Assembly (NCBI GenBank): GCA_013322215.1
Contig: JAAMEZ010000058.1
Span: 930,001-994,000, forward strand
Reading direction: 5' to 3'
Length of the DNA: 64,000 nt
Source: Martinezella rhizogenes
Lineage (GTDB): Bacteria > Pseudomonadota > Alphaproteobacteria > Rhizobiales > Rhizobiaceae
Shown: piece after piece, positions 50,991 through 59,673 of the stretch
How the letters are laid out: each line of letters opens with the position of its first letter
Numbering within the stretch: the first letter of the stretch is position 1
The notes under the pieces: model-generated
What the model saw: the letters and a program-made list of their open reading frames with translations, nothing else
Databases searched by the model: none
What the model was told of the DNA's origin: nothing
Made by a program: the position numbers and the translations under genes

Positions 50991-52058
50991 TCAGGCGCTG
51001 TCGATCAATTCCCTTATATAGTCAAGCTTTGCGACCACCGGCGGCGAGAGGACGAAGGGATAGGAGTCCGGCTGCCCCATGCTGCGCTGGATGGAATTGA
51101 TCGCCACGCTCAAAGGGATCCATGCGCTGACGAGCTGCTCGGCGCTCTCTGCCTTGTAAGGATTGAAATCCACCTCGGCCGCCATGTCGTGATAGCGATG
51201 GGGATCAATCGCCAGACCGAAGGAGCGCGCCGTTTCCAGCGTATCGACGATATGCAGATAGTGCGCGAAGCACTCTGCAAAATCCTCCCAGGGGTGGGAG
51301 CTGGCATAGGCACTGATGAAGCTTTCCTGCCAGTTCGCTGGCGGACCATTATCATAATGGGCTTGAAGGGCAGCGCCGTAGTCGGCGCGCTCGTCGCCAA
51401 AGACGGCGCGAAAGGCATAGAACTGCCCGCGGTCACGGACGAGCTTGTTCCAGATGAAATGGCCGGTCTCGTGGCGGAAGTGACCGAGCAAGGTGCGATA
51501 GGGCTCGTTCATGGAGGTCCGCGCCTGCTCGCGCGTCACGTCATCCGCCTCGGCGGCGCGGATGGCGATCAACCCCTCCTCGTGACCAGTCATGGCTGGG
51601 ACAACGGTGCCGCCTTGCACTTCATCTTCAAGGAAGTCGAATACAAGCCCGCCTTGCTGGTCCTCTGTCCGGTTAGGATGGGGCAGGTTCAAGCGCAAGA
51701 GCGAATAGAACAGATGCCGCTGCGCCTGGCCGATGCGTCGCCAGCGATCTATGCCCTGCTCCGTGTCGGTGTTCGGCACGAGGCGATTGTGCCGGCATGC
51801 GACGCAATAGGGCTGCTGATCCTCGGCATCGATGAGCCAGTTGCAGATATCGAGCTCGGCATTGGCGCAGAAGCGCAGGTGCCTGGTTGGCTCGGAAACC
51901 AGATGCCAATTCGGGCTCTCATCGGGTTCCAGCGCATGGATCGCCATAAGATCCGCGGCGAAGCCGAGCTGATGTCCGCAACGGACACATTGCCTGTTGT
52001 CGAAATGCACTGGCTGGCCGCAATGATCGCAGGTGAAAAGCCGCATGCCCCCTCGCAA
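50991..52058 (-). CDS. zinc-ribbon putative metallopeptidase (DUF2248-type)
   Basis: A 355-residue protein with an N-terminal double zinc ribbon (CDHC, CVRC, later C-x-A-C at about residues 9-27 and 85). A zincin-like HETGHFIW follows near residues 196-203 with a downstream WEDFAECFAHYLH. The pattern matches a family of uncharacterised zinc-binding peptidases. The start at 52046 (MRLFTC) is possible. It converges on the EAL gene with 7 bp between. No substrate is known. Confidence 0.85.
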   Translation of the reverse strand: MRGGMRLFTCDHCGQPVHFDNRQCVRCGHQLGFAADLMAIHALEPDESPNWHLVSEPTRHLRFCANAELDICNWLIDAEDQQPYCVACRHNRLVPNTDTEQGIDRWRRIGQAQRHLFYSLLRLNLPHPNRTEDQQGGLVFDFLEDEVQGGTVVPAMTGHEEGLIAIRAAEADDVTREQARTSMNEPYRTLLGHFRHETGHFIWNKLVRDRGQFYAFRAVFGDERADYGAALQAHYDNGPPANWQESFISAYASSHPWEDFAECFAHYLHIVDTLETARSFGLAIDPHRYHDMAAEVDFNPYKAESAEQLVSAWIPLSVAINSIQRSMGQPDSYPFVLSPPVVAKLDYIRELIDSA

Positions 52059-52085
52059 AGGATGATTGCCCCATACTCAATATTA

Positions 52086-52117
52086 AAGAGCCTGCCACGT
52101 TTCCGTAACAGGCTCTT
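52086..52117 (-). terminator. terminator after CsbD gene
   Basis: AAGAGCCTG (52086-52094) pairs perfectly with CAGGCTCTT (52109-52117). Reading leftward it ends in TTTAATATT. It lies downstream of csbD and upstream of the peptidase gene. Confidence 0.8.
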
Positions 52118-52189
52118 CCTCCCAACATCGCTGCTTCAACGTCGATTCAACGGAGCGGCGACCATGGATTCGTGGATACGGGCGACCGG

Positions 52190-52381
52190 TCACATCCGGT
52201 CGACTGCGCCCTTGACCTTATCCTTGGCCTTGCCAACGGCTGTTTGAACCTTGCCCTTGGCTTCCTGGGCAGCGCCCTTGGCGCGCATTTCCTTGTCATT
52301 GGTTGCCTTGCCGGCCATCTGCTTGGCCTTGCCGGCCATTTCGTTCACCTTACCGGACACCTTGTCGGTCGTGCTGCTCAT
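52190..52381 (-). CDS. CsbD-family stress protein
   Basis: A 63-residue helical, Lys/Ala-rich protein (VSGKVNEMAGKAKQMAGKATNDKEMRAKGAAQEAKGKVQTAVGKAKDKVKGAVDRM), the CsbD pattern. AAGGAGGCG precedes the ATG at 52381. The longer frame to 52441 has no ribosome site. Members are stress-induced; the molecular role is unknown. Confidence 0.9.
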   Translation of the reverse strand: MSSTTDKVSGKVNEMAGKAKQMAGKATNDKEMRAKGAAQEAKGKVQTAVGKAKDKVKGAVDRM

Positions 52382-52476
52382 GTCTGACGCCTCCTTGGCT
52401 GCGACGGCGGAATTGCCATCGCTCTGCCAGGAAAACGTCACGTACGCTATTTCGTTCCAAAATAACGCAAATCGGC

Positions 52477-53082
52477 TCAGCTATGGCCGGCATGCGGCGA
52501 CAGCATGACCGGATTGATGCCCATGAGCGCCAACGCACGATCATACTTGTTCTCAAGGCTGCGATCGAAGATCAATTCTTCGTTTGCGGGGCAATTCAGC
52601 CAGCCATTGTTGCCGATCTCTGCTTCGAGCTGGCCGGCACCCCAGCCGGCATAGCCGAGCAGCATCGTAGCACGCTTCGGGCCGCTCCCCTTGGAAATGG
52701 CCCTGACGATATCGAGCGTCGCCGTCAGGCTGATATCATCGCTGACCGGGATGCTGCTGTCGCTGATGTAGTCATCGGAATGCAGGACGAAGCCACGACC
52801 ACTTTCGACCGGACCGCCAGTCTGGATCGGAAAATCGCGGGCCATCTGCGGAAGCACGATGGCATCGTCGTCCTTGATCATATCGAGATGCAAAAGGACG
52901 TCGGTGAATGTCAGCTTCTGGGCTCGGTTAATGACGAAGCCCATGGCACCGGCATCGGAATGGGCGCAGATATAAACCACAGTCCGATGGAAGTTCCGAT
53001 CCTCCATGCCGGGCATGGCGATCAGGAACTGACCGTCGAGAAAACCTCTTTCGCGTCTATTCTTCAGCGTCGATAGGGACAT
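52477..53082 (-). CDS. YqgE/AlgH (DUF179) protein
   Basis: A 201-residue DUF179 protein (FLDGQFLIAMPGMEDRNFHRTVVYICAHSDAGAMGFVINR), then GGPVESGRGFVLH and GYAGWGAGQLEAEI. The ATG at 53082 is preceded by AGGAGG, so the longer frame to 53142 is rejected. Members are widespread cytoplasmic proteins of unsettled function. Divergent from a DsbD-like gene. Confidence 0.92.
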   Translation of the reverse strand: MSLSTLKNRRERGFLDGQFLIAMPGMEDRNFHRTVVYICAHSDAGAMGFVINRAQKLTFTDVLLHLDMIKDDDAIVLPQMARDFPIQTGGPVESGRGFVLHSDDYISDSSIPVSDDISLTATLDIVRAISKGSGPKRATMLLGYAGWGAGQLEAEIGNNGWLNCPANEELIFDRSLENKYDRALALMGINPVMLSPHAGHS

Positions 53083-53222
53083 CGTGCCTCCTGACCGCAG
53101 TTCGCAACTGCACCGCCTCATACCAAGATGGGGCAATGTCATAAATCAATCAACTGAAAATGATCATTTGTCTTCTCGGTCGTGCTGGCTCCTCGCGCTC
53201 CAATCCGCTAAATCCTTGTTTC

Positions 53223-54050
53223 ATGATTGAAATAAAGACCACCGCCCGCCTGTCGGCCCTCGTCGCCACTCTCCTGCTCACCATCACAACGGCCCATGCC
53301 GCAACGAGCGATTGGGTGGACAACGAGGGCGGCAGAATGCGCCTGATTGCCTTGGCTCCGGACGCCGAAGGGCATGTCCGCGCTGCCTTGCAGATCGAAC
53401 CGGAACCGGGTTGGATCACCTATTGGCGCGAGCCGGGCCAGGGTGGAATTCCGCCGCAGGTGACGCCGGCGCCCGGCAGCGGCGTAACCGTGGAAAACAC
53501 CGGCTATCCGACACCGAAGCCGATCAGCGTCGGTCCCATCAGGGAAATCGGTTACGATGCGCCCGTCACATTCCCACTTGATCTTCGCGTCGCCGGCAAG
53601 GCACCGGCGAATCTCGATCTGACGGTCTTTATCGGTCTCTGCAAGGATATCTGCATTCCGTTCCAGGCCGACCTTTCGCTGCCGCTGCCGGCAAACGAAC
53701 AGCCGACATCGCACGAGCTGGCGGTACTCGATGCCGCGAAGGCCCAGCTACCGCAGGCCCCCTCCCCGGATTTCACCGTCCAAAGCCATAGGATCTCCGC
53801 CGACGCCAAGAGCCTTTCGCTGCAGCTGACGCTGCCGGAAGCAAGCGGGAAGGCGCCAGACATCTATGTCACGGGTCCGTCGGGCTATGTGTTCTTTCAG
53901 CAAGCGAATGCAAAGCGGGACGGGACTACCTTCTCGGCTGATATAGAGATCGGCAAACTGCCGAAGAATTATGACCCGAAGGGCAAGAACTGGAGCATCC
54001 TTATCGTCGACGGCGATCGGGCGATGGAAACCACTCTTGCGCTCGAATAG
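53223..54050 (+). CDS. exported DsbD N-terminal-like protein
   Basis: A 275-residue secreted protein. The signal peptide (about residues 1-25) is LSALVATLLLTITTAHA. The mature part contains IEPEPGWITYWREPGQGGIPP and VFIGLCKDICIPFQADLSL, with two Cys positioned as in the DsbD alpha domain, which passes electrons to periplasmic partners. No membrane DsbD beta part follows here. The ATG at 53223 is favoured as the start of a clean signal; the frame opens at 53160. It precedes a peroxiredoxin gene. Confidence 0.85.
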   Translation: MIEIKTTARLSALVATLLLTITTAHAATSDWVDNEGGRMRLIALAPDAEGHVRAALQIEPEPGWITYWREPGQGGIPPQVTPAPGSGVTVENTGYPTPKPISVGPIREIGYDAPVTFPLDLRVAGKAPANLDLTVFIGLCKDICIPFQADLSLPLPANEQPTSHELAVLDAAKAQLPQAPSPDFTVQSHRISADAKSLSLQLTLPEASGKAPDIYVTGPSGYVFFQQANAKRDGTTFSADIEIGKLPKNYDPKGKNWSILIVDGDRAMETTLALE

Positions 54051-54134
54051 GCCGGATCTATAGTTCCCCGAACCGTCTTCATACCATCGGCGGCCCTTCG
54101 AACGGCCCCGGAACCACGACCCAAGGAGAGAGCC

Positions 54135-54620
54135 ATGACCATCGCAATCGGCGACAAGCTGCCTGCCGCCACCTTCAAGGAAAAGACCGCCGACGGCCCG
54201 GTTGAGATCAGCACCGAGCAGCTGTTTGCCGGCAAGCGCGTCGTACTCTTCGCCGTGCCCGGCGCGTTTACGCCCACCTGCTCGCTCAATCACCTGCCGG
54301 GCTTTCTCGAAAACCGCGACACCATTCTCGGCAAGGGCGTCGATGACATCGCCGTCGTCGCGATCAACGACTGGCACGTCATGGGCGCCTGGGCGCAATC
54401 GTCCGGCGGTATGGGCAAGATCCATTTCCTCGCCGACTGGGACGGCGCCTTCACCAAGGCAATCGGTCTCGACGTCGACCTCTCAGCCGGTGGACTTGGT
54501 ATCCGCTCCAAGCGTTATTCCATGCTGGTGGAAGACGGCGTGGTGAAGACGCTGAACATCGAAGAAAGCCCAGGCCAGGCAACGGTTTCGGGTGCTGCGG
54601 CGATGATCGAGCAGCTCTGA
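54135..54620 (+). CDS. peroxiredoxin, Prx5-type
   Basis: A 161-residue thiol peroxidase. The peroxidatic Cys lies in PGAFTPTCSLNHLPGF (Cys about residue 49). Strong AAGGAGAG precedes the ATG. The form is typical of redoxin/glutaredoxin-dependent peroxiredoxins. With the DsbD-like protein upstream it suggests a peroxide-defence pair, but the genes are separated by 84 bp. Confidence 0.94.
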   Translation: MTIAIGDKLPAATFKEKTADGPVEISTEQLFAGKRVVLFAVPGAFTPTCSLNHLPGFLENRDTILGKGVDDIAVVAINDWHVMGAWAQSSGGMGKIHFLADWDGAFTKAIGLDVDLSAGGLGIRSKRYSMLVEDGVVKTLNIEESPGQATVSGAAAMIEQL

Positions 54621-54666
54621 GATTGTTCAAATGGAAAATGCAGAGCGCCTCATGGGCGCTCTTTCC

Positions 54667-54975
54667 TTATTCTTCTTCGTTGAAATGGGCATCGAAATCG
54701 CGATGCCCTTCGAGCACATTCAAAACCTCGAAAACATCATCGATATAGCGGAAGAAGATCACATAGCCGCGAAATGCAAAGCTGCGCATATCGTCTCCGA
54801 GCTCTGGCCGCAGGCGACCCATTTGACCCGGCAAAGCCGCGAGATGCGCGCATTTGCGACGTAGCTGCCCGGTAAACTGCACAGCAAGTTTTTGGCTGGC
54901 GCTTTGCCGGGTTATAAATACGAAAATATCAAGAATGCTGTCCTGCGCTGCGGCTGTATAACGAAGCCGGGGCAC
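54667..54975 (-). CDS. parE: ParE-type toxin
   Basis: A 102-residue RelE/ParE-superfamily toxin (RYTAAAQDSILDIFVFITRQSAS, then RPELGDDMRSFAFRGYVIFFRYIDDVFEVLNVLEGHRDF). The fold and end pattern are typical. The start is immediately after the antitoxin stop on the minus strand (54975/54976), so the two are one operon. ParE toxins usually poison gyrase; that target is not proven here. Confidence 0.9.
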   Translation of the reverse strand: MPRLRYTAAAQDSILDIFVFITRQSASQKLAVQFTGQLRRKCAHLAALPGQMGRLRPELGDDMRSFAFRGYVIFFRYIDDVFEVLNVLEGHRDFDAHFNEEE

Positions 54976-55221
54976 TCAATAGCCTTCCGCTGACAGTTCC
55001 ACAGCCTTGGCTTCCAAAGCAGCCCCCAGTTCCTCGTCAGATATGTCGCCGCCACGAGCGATCGATACCTCCAGAGTGCGCCGCAAGGCTGCTATTTTCG
55101 CCTCACGCTCCTCCACGAGCCGGAGACCTTCTCGAACAACTTCGCTGGCAGAGCTATAGCGGCCCTCTTCCACCGTTTTCTCAACGAATTTTTCCCAGCG
55201 CTCACCGATAGAAACATTCAT
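54976..55221 (-). CDS. parD: ParD-type antitoxin
   Basis: An 81-residue antitoxin. The N-terminus MNVSIGERWEKFVEKTVEEGRYSSASEVVREGLRLVEEREAK is a ribbon-helix-helix DNA-binding domain, and the C-terminal part (GGDISDEELGAALEAKAVEL) would wrap the toxin. AGCGGGAGG precedes the ATG at 55221; the longer frame to 55317 is rejected. It probably represses its own operon. Confidence 0.9.
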   Translation of the reverse strand: MNVSIGERWEKFVEKTVEEGRYSSASEVVREGLRLVEEREAKIAALRRTLEVSIARGGDISDEELGAALEAKAVELSAEGY

Positions 55222-55371
55222 ATGTGTCGCCTCCCGCTGCCTCAGCGAACTGCCGAATAACAGATAATGCACTATATATAGCATCAATGGTGGAGAGCGC
55301 CAATTGCTGGTGCTCAACTGCCATCAATTCACTTACCGCCTCTTTTTCGCCGCATTTCATCGGCTACTACG

Positions 55372-55386
55372 TGTAATGTTATTACA
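55372..55386. promoter_or_regulatory. Zur-like palindrome upstream of zinc operon
   Basis: TGTAAT-GTT-ATTACA, a perfect palindrome resembling the rhizobial Zur box (ATGTTATAACAT type). It is 18 bp before the small ORF at 55404 and about 140 bp before the ATPase gene, consistent with zinc-dependent repression. Confidence 0.7.
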
Positions 55387-55403
55387 TAATTGAAAGCCTC
55401 TGG

Positions 55404-55532
55404 ATGCCTTTTGACCGTGATCCTTTCGCGTCGTCCCTCATGGGGCGTTCAGCTCTGATGCGTCTTGCCTATGTGGTCGTTGGCATAGCGATACTCTGGG
55501 CAGCGATCGGCTGGGCGGTGGCGCTGGCATGA
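55404..55532 (+). CDS. small membrane protein leading the zinc operon (42 aa)
   Basis: A 42-residue ORF, MPFDRDPFASSLMGRSALMRLAYVVVG and a hydrophobic end (IAILWAAIGWAVALA), one predicted membrane helix. Its stop TGA overlaps the ATPase ATG (ATGA at 55529-55532), so it is translated with the operon. The Zur-like box is just upstream. It could be a subunit or stabiliser of the transporter, or a leader peptide. Coding is inferred from coupling, hydrophobicity and position; it is shorter than usual gene-calling limits. Confidence 0.6.
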   Translation: MPFDRDPFASSLMGRSALMRLAYVVVGIAILWAAIGWAVALA

Positions 55533-56311
55533 GCGATATCATCCGCCTCGACAATCTCACCGTCACCTATGAGCGTCATCCGGCCGTGCACCATATCTCG
55601 GGCGGCTTTGCTGCCGGCAGCCTGACGGCGATTGCCGGGCCGAACGGAGCGGGAAAATCGACCTTGCTCAAGGCAATCGTCGGCGAATTGCGGCCGGCGG
55701 AGGGATCGATCGATCGTGGCGCGCTATCGCGCAACGATTTCGGCTATCTGCCGCAAGCGGCCGATATCAATCGCCGCTTTCCGATTTCCGTCGCCGACAC
55801 CGTCATGCTCGGTGCGTGGAAAAATGCAGGCGCTTTCGGTCAATTCTCCCGGAAAGATGCGAAGCGAGCGCACGAGGCGCTTGGCATCGTCGGCCTTTCC
55901 GGCTTCGAGAACAGGCATATCGGCGCGCTTTCGGCCGGGCAGTTCCAGCGTGTACTCTTCGCAAGGCTGCTGCTGCAGGATGCCCGCGTCATTCTCCTGG
56001 ATGAACCCTTCACCGCCATCGATCAGCGCACGACGCGCGATCTTCTCAACCTCGTGCTGCGATGGAACCGGGAAGGACGCACGGTCATCGCCGTGCTGCA
56101 CGATTTCGAGCAGGTGCGAAGCTATTTCCCCGAAACGCTGCTGATCGCCCGCGAACTCGTGGGATGGGGCCGGACGGAGGATGTCATGAGCGCAACCAAT
56201 CTCATCAAGGCGCGCGCCATGGCCGAGCGCTGGGATGAGGAGGCCGGGGCATGCCTACCGGAAGACGAGCATGACAAGGGTGAGTTGGTGAAGCGGGAGC
56301 CGGCCGAATGA
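55529..56311 (+). CDS. aztA: zinc ABC transporter ATPase, AztA-like
   Basis: A 260-residue metal-importer ATPase. Walker A GPNGAGKST is near residue 36, signature LSAGQFQRVLFARLL near 130-145, and Walker B VILLDEPFTAID near 152-163. The extended C-terminus lacks the His-rich tail seen in some ZnuC. Gene order ATPase, permease, binding protein after a Zur-like box matches AztABC zinc uptake, but manganese uptake is not excluded. Overlaps the permease by 4 bp. Confidence 0.85.
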   Translation: MSDIIRLDNLTVTYERHPAVHHISGGFAAGSLTAIAGPNGAGKSTLLKAIVGELRPAEGSIDRGALSRNDFGYLPQAADINRRFPISVADTVMLGAWKNAGAFGQFSRKDAKRAHEALGIVGLSGFENRHIGALSAGQFQRVLFARLLLQDARVILLDEPFTAIDQRTTRDLLNLVLRWNREGRTVIAVLHDFEQVRSYFPETLLIARELVGWGRTEDVMSATNLIKARAMAERWDEEAGACLPEDEHDKGELVKREPAE

Positions 56312-57180
56312 CCGCCTACGATATATTCCTCGCGCCTTTTGCGGATTATGGCTTCATGCGTCGCGCGCTGGTCGCCTGCGTCTGCCTCGGCCTTGGCTCC
56401 GGGCCGATCGGCGTCTTCCTGATGCTCAGGCGCATGAGCCTGATGGGCGACGCTATGAGCCATGCCGTCCTGCCCGGAGCGGCCATCGGCTATCTCATTG
56501 CCGGATCCCTATCGCTCACCGCCATGGGGCTTGGCGGCCTTGTCGCCGGCCTCTCCGTGGCGCTGCTCTCCGGTCTCGTCAGCCGCGCGACCGTGCTGCA
56601 GGAGGATGCGAGCTTTGCCAGTTTCTACCTCACCTCGCTGGCGCTCGGCGTGCTCATCGTGTCCCTGCGCGGCTCCAACATCGATCTGCTGCATGTGCTT
56701 TTCGGCACCATTCTCGCAATCGATGCACCTGCCCTTTACCAGATCGGCGCGATCACGACGGCGACGCTGCTGGCGCTCGCCGTCATCTACCGGCCGCTCG
56801 TGATGGAATGCTTCGATCCGGGTTTCCTGCGTGCCGTCGGCGGTCGCGGACCGCTCTATCACTTCCTGTTCCTGCTGCTGGTCGTCCTCAACCTCGTCGC
56901 AAGCTTCCAGGCGCTCGGCACGCTGATGGCCGTCGGCCTGATGATGCTGCCGGCAGCTGTGGCCCAGCTCTGGTCGCGCAGCCTGCCCGCCATGATGGCG
57001 ATCGCCACGGGCACCGCAATGGCTTCCGGCTATATCGGCCTCATCGCCTCGTATCACCTCGAACTCGCCTCGGGCCCGACGATCATCATCACGGCCAGCC
57101 TGATCTACGGCTTCTCCATTCTCTTCGCACCCTCGGGCCTTGCCCGGCGGTTCTTCCCCCGTCCCCATCTCCGGGGCTAA
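56308..57180 (+). CDS. aztB: zinc ABC transporter permease, AztB-like
   Basis: A 290-residue polytopic permease of the ZnuB/MntB type with about eight membrane helices. Motifs include RMSLMGDAMSHAVLPGAAIGYL and the conserved MLPAAVAQLW. The start overlaps the ATPase stop (ATGA). It converts ATP hydrolysis into zinc entry with AztA and the binding protein. Confidence 0.85.
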   Translation: MTAYDIFLAPFADYGFMRRALVACVCLGLGSGPIGVFLMLRRMSLMGDAMSHAVLPGAAIGYLIAGSLSLTAMGLGGLVAGLSVALLSGLVSRATVLQEDASFASFYLTSLALGVLIVSLRGSNIDLLHVLFGTILAIDAPALYQIGAITTATLLALAVIYRPLVMECFDPGFLRAVGGRGPLYHFLFLLLVVLNLVASFQALGTLMAVGLMMLPAAVAQLWSRSLPAMMAIATGTAMASGYIGLIASYHLELASGPTIIITASLIYGFSILFAPSGLARRFFPRPHLRG

Positions 57181-57199
57181 TCCAAACAAGGAGACTCGC

Positions 57200-58102
57200 A
57201 TGAACAAACAGAGACTGCTCCTCTCAGCCGCTGCGGCAGCCTTCGTCGCCTTCGGCATCGCCCGTCCGGCCTCCGCCGAGACGCTCGATGTCGTCGCGTC
57301 CTTCACGGTGCTTGCCGATGTCGTCAAGCATGTCGGCGGCGACCATGTGAAAGTGTCGAGCCTCGTCGGCCCGAACGGCGATCCCCATGAATTCGAGCCC
57401 TCGCCGGCCGATGCCAAGACGCTGAACGCCGCCAAGGTCGTCTTCGTCAGCGGCGAAGGCCTGGAAGGCTGGATGGACCGGCTGATCAGCGCCTCCGGCT
57501 ACAAGGGAACGCCTGTTGTCGCTTCCGAGGGTATCAACACCCGCACGATGGTCGACGACGGCAAGACGGTCACCGATCCGCATGTGTGGAACAGCCCGGT
57601 CAACGTGAAAATCTGGGTCGCCAATATCGAAAAGGCTTTGTCCGCTGCCGATCCGGCCGACGCCGCCGATTTCAAGGCCAATGCCGAACGCTATACGAAG
57701 GTTCTGACCGAGCTCGACACCTATGCGCACGGCAAATTCGACAAGATCCCGGATGATCGCCGCAAGGTGCTGACAAGCCACGACGCCTTCGGCTATTTCG
57801 GCCGCGAATACAAGGTCAGCTTCCTGTCGCCGCTCGGCGTCTCCACGGAAACGGAAGCTTCGGCCGCCAACGTCGCCAAGCTGATCGAGCAGATCAAGAC
57901 CGAGCATGTGAAGACCTATTTCTTCGAAAACTCGAACGATCCCCGCCTCGTCAAGCAGGTCGCCAAGGCAACCGGCGCCGAGCCCGGCGGCGAGCTTTAT
58001 GTCGAGGCTCTCTCCAAGTCCAACGGGCCGGCTTCGACTTACGAAAAAATGTTCCGTTATAACGTTGACCAGCTCGCCGCAGCGATGGCGAAGTCGAGCT
58101 GA
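57200..58102 (+). CDS. aztC: zinc ABC transporter binding protein, AztC-like
   Basis: A 300-residue exported cluster 9 binding protein. The signal (about residues 1-25) is LLLSAAAAAFVAFGIARPASA. Metal-ligand candidates are His in GDPHEFEPSP, His in VTDPHVWNSP, His in LTSHDAFGYF and Asp/Glu in FFENSNDPRL. There is no His-rich loop, which fits AztC rather than ZnuA. Perfect AAGGAG precedes the ATG at 57200. It is the last gene of the operon. Confidence 0.85.
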   Translation: MNKQRLLLSAAAAAFVAFGIARPASAETLDVVASFTVLADVVKHVGGDHVKVSSLVGPNGDPHEFEPSPADAKTLNAAKVVFVSGEGLEGWMDRLISASGYKGTPVVASEGINTRTMVDDGKTVTDPHVWNSPVNVKIWVANIEKALSAADPADAADFKANAERYTKVLTELDTYAHGKFDKIPDDRRKVLTSHDAFGYFGREYKVSFLSPLGVSTETEASAANVAKLIEQIKTEHVKTYFFENSNDPRLVKQVAKATGAEPGGELYVEALSKSNGPASTYEKMFRYNVDQLAAAMAKSS

Positions 58103-58151
58103 CCATGGAATGAGTGTGGTCGCAGGCATGGATTGCCGGCGATCACACCGC

Positions 58152-58460
58152 TTAAATGTTGAAGTCGAAGACCATCAGGCCGGCCAGACCGCCGTCCGTG
58201 GACGAAACGATACGCTCGCCGACGGCGACGTGATCGGGATGCACCAGATAAGCATCGCGCGCTTCCGCACTCTCGAACGTGACGACAAATCCATCGGCGA
58301 AGCCGCCATGCAAGCCCTCCGGCGAGACATTCGGCCCGTGTTTCACATCGACAATGCCGGGAATGACCTTCTGCAGTGCGACCACCGAGTCGAAGAGAGC
58401 CCTCTTCTCTTCCGATGTCATGGCGGATTTGAGCCGAAGGAAAACGCAATGCAGGATCAT
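58152..58460 (-). CDS. Dabb (stress-responsive A/B barrel) protein
   Basis: A 102-residue dimeric barrel (LHCVFLRLKSAMTSEEKRALFDSVVALQKVIPGIVDVKHGPNVSPEGL, then FVVTFESAEARDAYLVHPDHVAVG), the Dabb family. Members are stress proteins or cyclases; the substrate is unknown. It converges with the zinc operon with a 49-bp gap. A dispersed repeat lies upstream of its start. Confidence 0.9.
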   Translation of the reverse strand: MILHCVFLRLKSAMTSEEKRALFDSVVALQKVIPGIVDVKHGPNVSPEGLHGGFADGFVVTFESAEARDAYLVHPDHVAVGERIVSSTDGGLAGLMVFDFNI

Positions 58461-58518
58461 AGGTGAGCCTCCTTTGGAGCCTTTCCGCTTTTCTTCGAAT
58501 GCGAAAATGCTCTGTCCA

Positions 58519-58577
58519 TTTGTTTTTACGCAATTCCGGACGGAAAACCGCTACGCACTTTTCCTAGAATTGCTCCA
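58519..58577. repeat. rhizobial palindromic intergenic repeat, copy 2
   Basis: A 59-bp copy of the right part of the 40668-40770 element (five mismatches). It keeps the nested stems GCAATTCC..GGAAAA..TTTTCC..GAATTGC. It lies between the Dabb gene start and the LysR gene end. Only the right part is present here. Confidence 0.85.
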
Positions 58578-58673
58578 AAATCGCGGCCAGCATAAAGGGA
58601 AAGGGCAGCGGGGCAAGGCGCTGCGGCAGTGATTTCAGACCTCTGTGCCGCAACGGCTGCGGCGCGACCTCAT

Positions 58674-59573
58674 TCAACCCAGCAGATGAGCTTTGGCTGT
58701 CGCAGTGATCTCGCGTGTCAGTTCGGCAAGCCGGTCGGCCGCGAAACGGTTCACTTGCCAATATAATGGAATGTCCAACGGCGTGCCCGGGATCAGCTCG
58801 ACCAGACGCCCGGTCTCCAGATGCTCCCGTACCAGCTGGATGGGGTTCATCCCCCATCCCATGCCTGAAAGACTGGCGTCAACGAAGCCTTGGGTCGAAG
58901 GCAGCCAGTGGCTCGGATAGGCGAAGTCCTCACCGAATGTCTGGCGTATCCACCGGCTTTGAAGCCTGTCCTTCTGATTGAAGGTCATGGCCGGCGCGTT
59001 CCGGATCGCTTCAGGGGTAACGCCCCTTGCAAAATGCCGGGCCATGAAATCGGGGCTTGCCGTCGCATGATACCGGAGCGCGCCGAGGGATATGCGCCGG
59101 CATCCCTGGATCGGCTTCTCCAGGCCGGTGACGGCTGCAATGACCCGCCCGCGCTGCAGCCATTCGGCGGTATGATCCTGATCATCGATGGCGATATTCA
59201 GCAGATAGGGGGAGCGTTTGGCAAAACCCGATATGGCCTGCACGAACCACGTCCCGAGGCTATCGGCATTCGTGGCTATGTGAAGCGTGACCCTTTGTTT
59301 TGGTTCACCCGGATCGACGAGGGCCGGCAGGTGCCCGAACAGCTCGTCTTCGAGCATGCCGACATTCTCCATATGGCGGCAGAGCCATTCGCCCTTCTCC
59401 GTCGCGGTGCAGGGACTGCCCCTGACGATCAGGACGATGCCGAGGCGTTCTTCGAGCTGTTTCACCCGCTGCGAGACGGCCGAAGGCGTGACGTTGAGAA
59501 TGGTGGCCGCCTTTTCGAAGCTACCTGTCTGGACGACGATGGAAACGGCGCGGAGAGCGGAATAGTCAAGCAT
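58674..59573 (-). CDS. LysR-family regulator, ArgP/LysG-like
   Basis: A 299-residue LysR regulator. The winged HTH spans residues 1-60 (DYSALRAVSIVVQTGSFEKAATILNVTPSAVSQRVKQLEERLG). The effector domain follows. The N-terminal and central parts match the ArgP/IciA/LysG group, which activates arginine or lysine exporters. It is divergent from a LysE exporter (59674) with a 100-bp shared region, the standard pair. Confidence 0.92.
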   Translation of the reverse strand: MLDYSALRAVSIVVQTGSFEKAATILNVTPSAVSQRVKQLEERLGIVLIVRGSPCTATEKGEWLCRHMENVGMLEDELFGHLPALVDPGEPKQRVTLHIATNADSLGTWFVQAISGFAKRSPYLLNIAIDDQDHTAEWLQRGRVIAAVTGLEKPIQGCRRISLGALRYHATASPDFMARHFARGVTPEAIRNAPAMTFNQKDRLQSRWIRQTFGEDFAYPSHWLPSTQGFVDASLSGMGWGMNPIQLVREHLETGRLVELIPGTPLDIPLYWQVNRFAADRLAELTREITATAKAHLLG

Positions 59574-59673
59574 GGATTAGTTTCTCTTAATCAAGATTAG
59601 CAACATTAATTAGCCTAAATCCACTTATGTCGATACCGGAAATGCTCATTGGTTTTGGAGCATTTCGGCAGGC

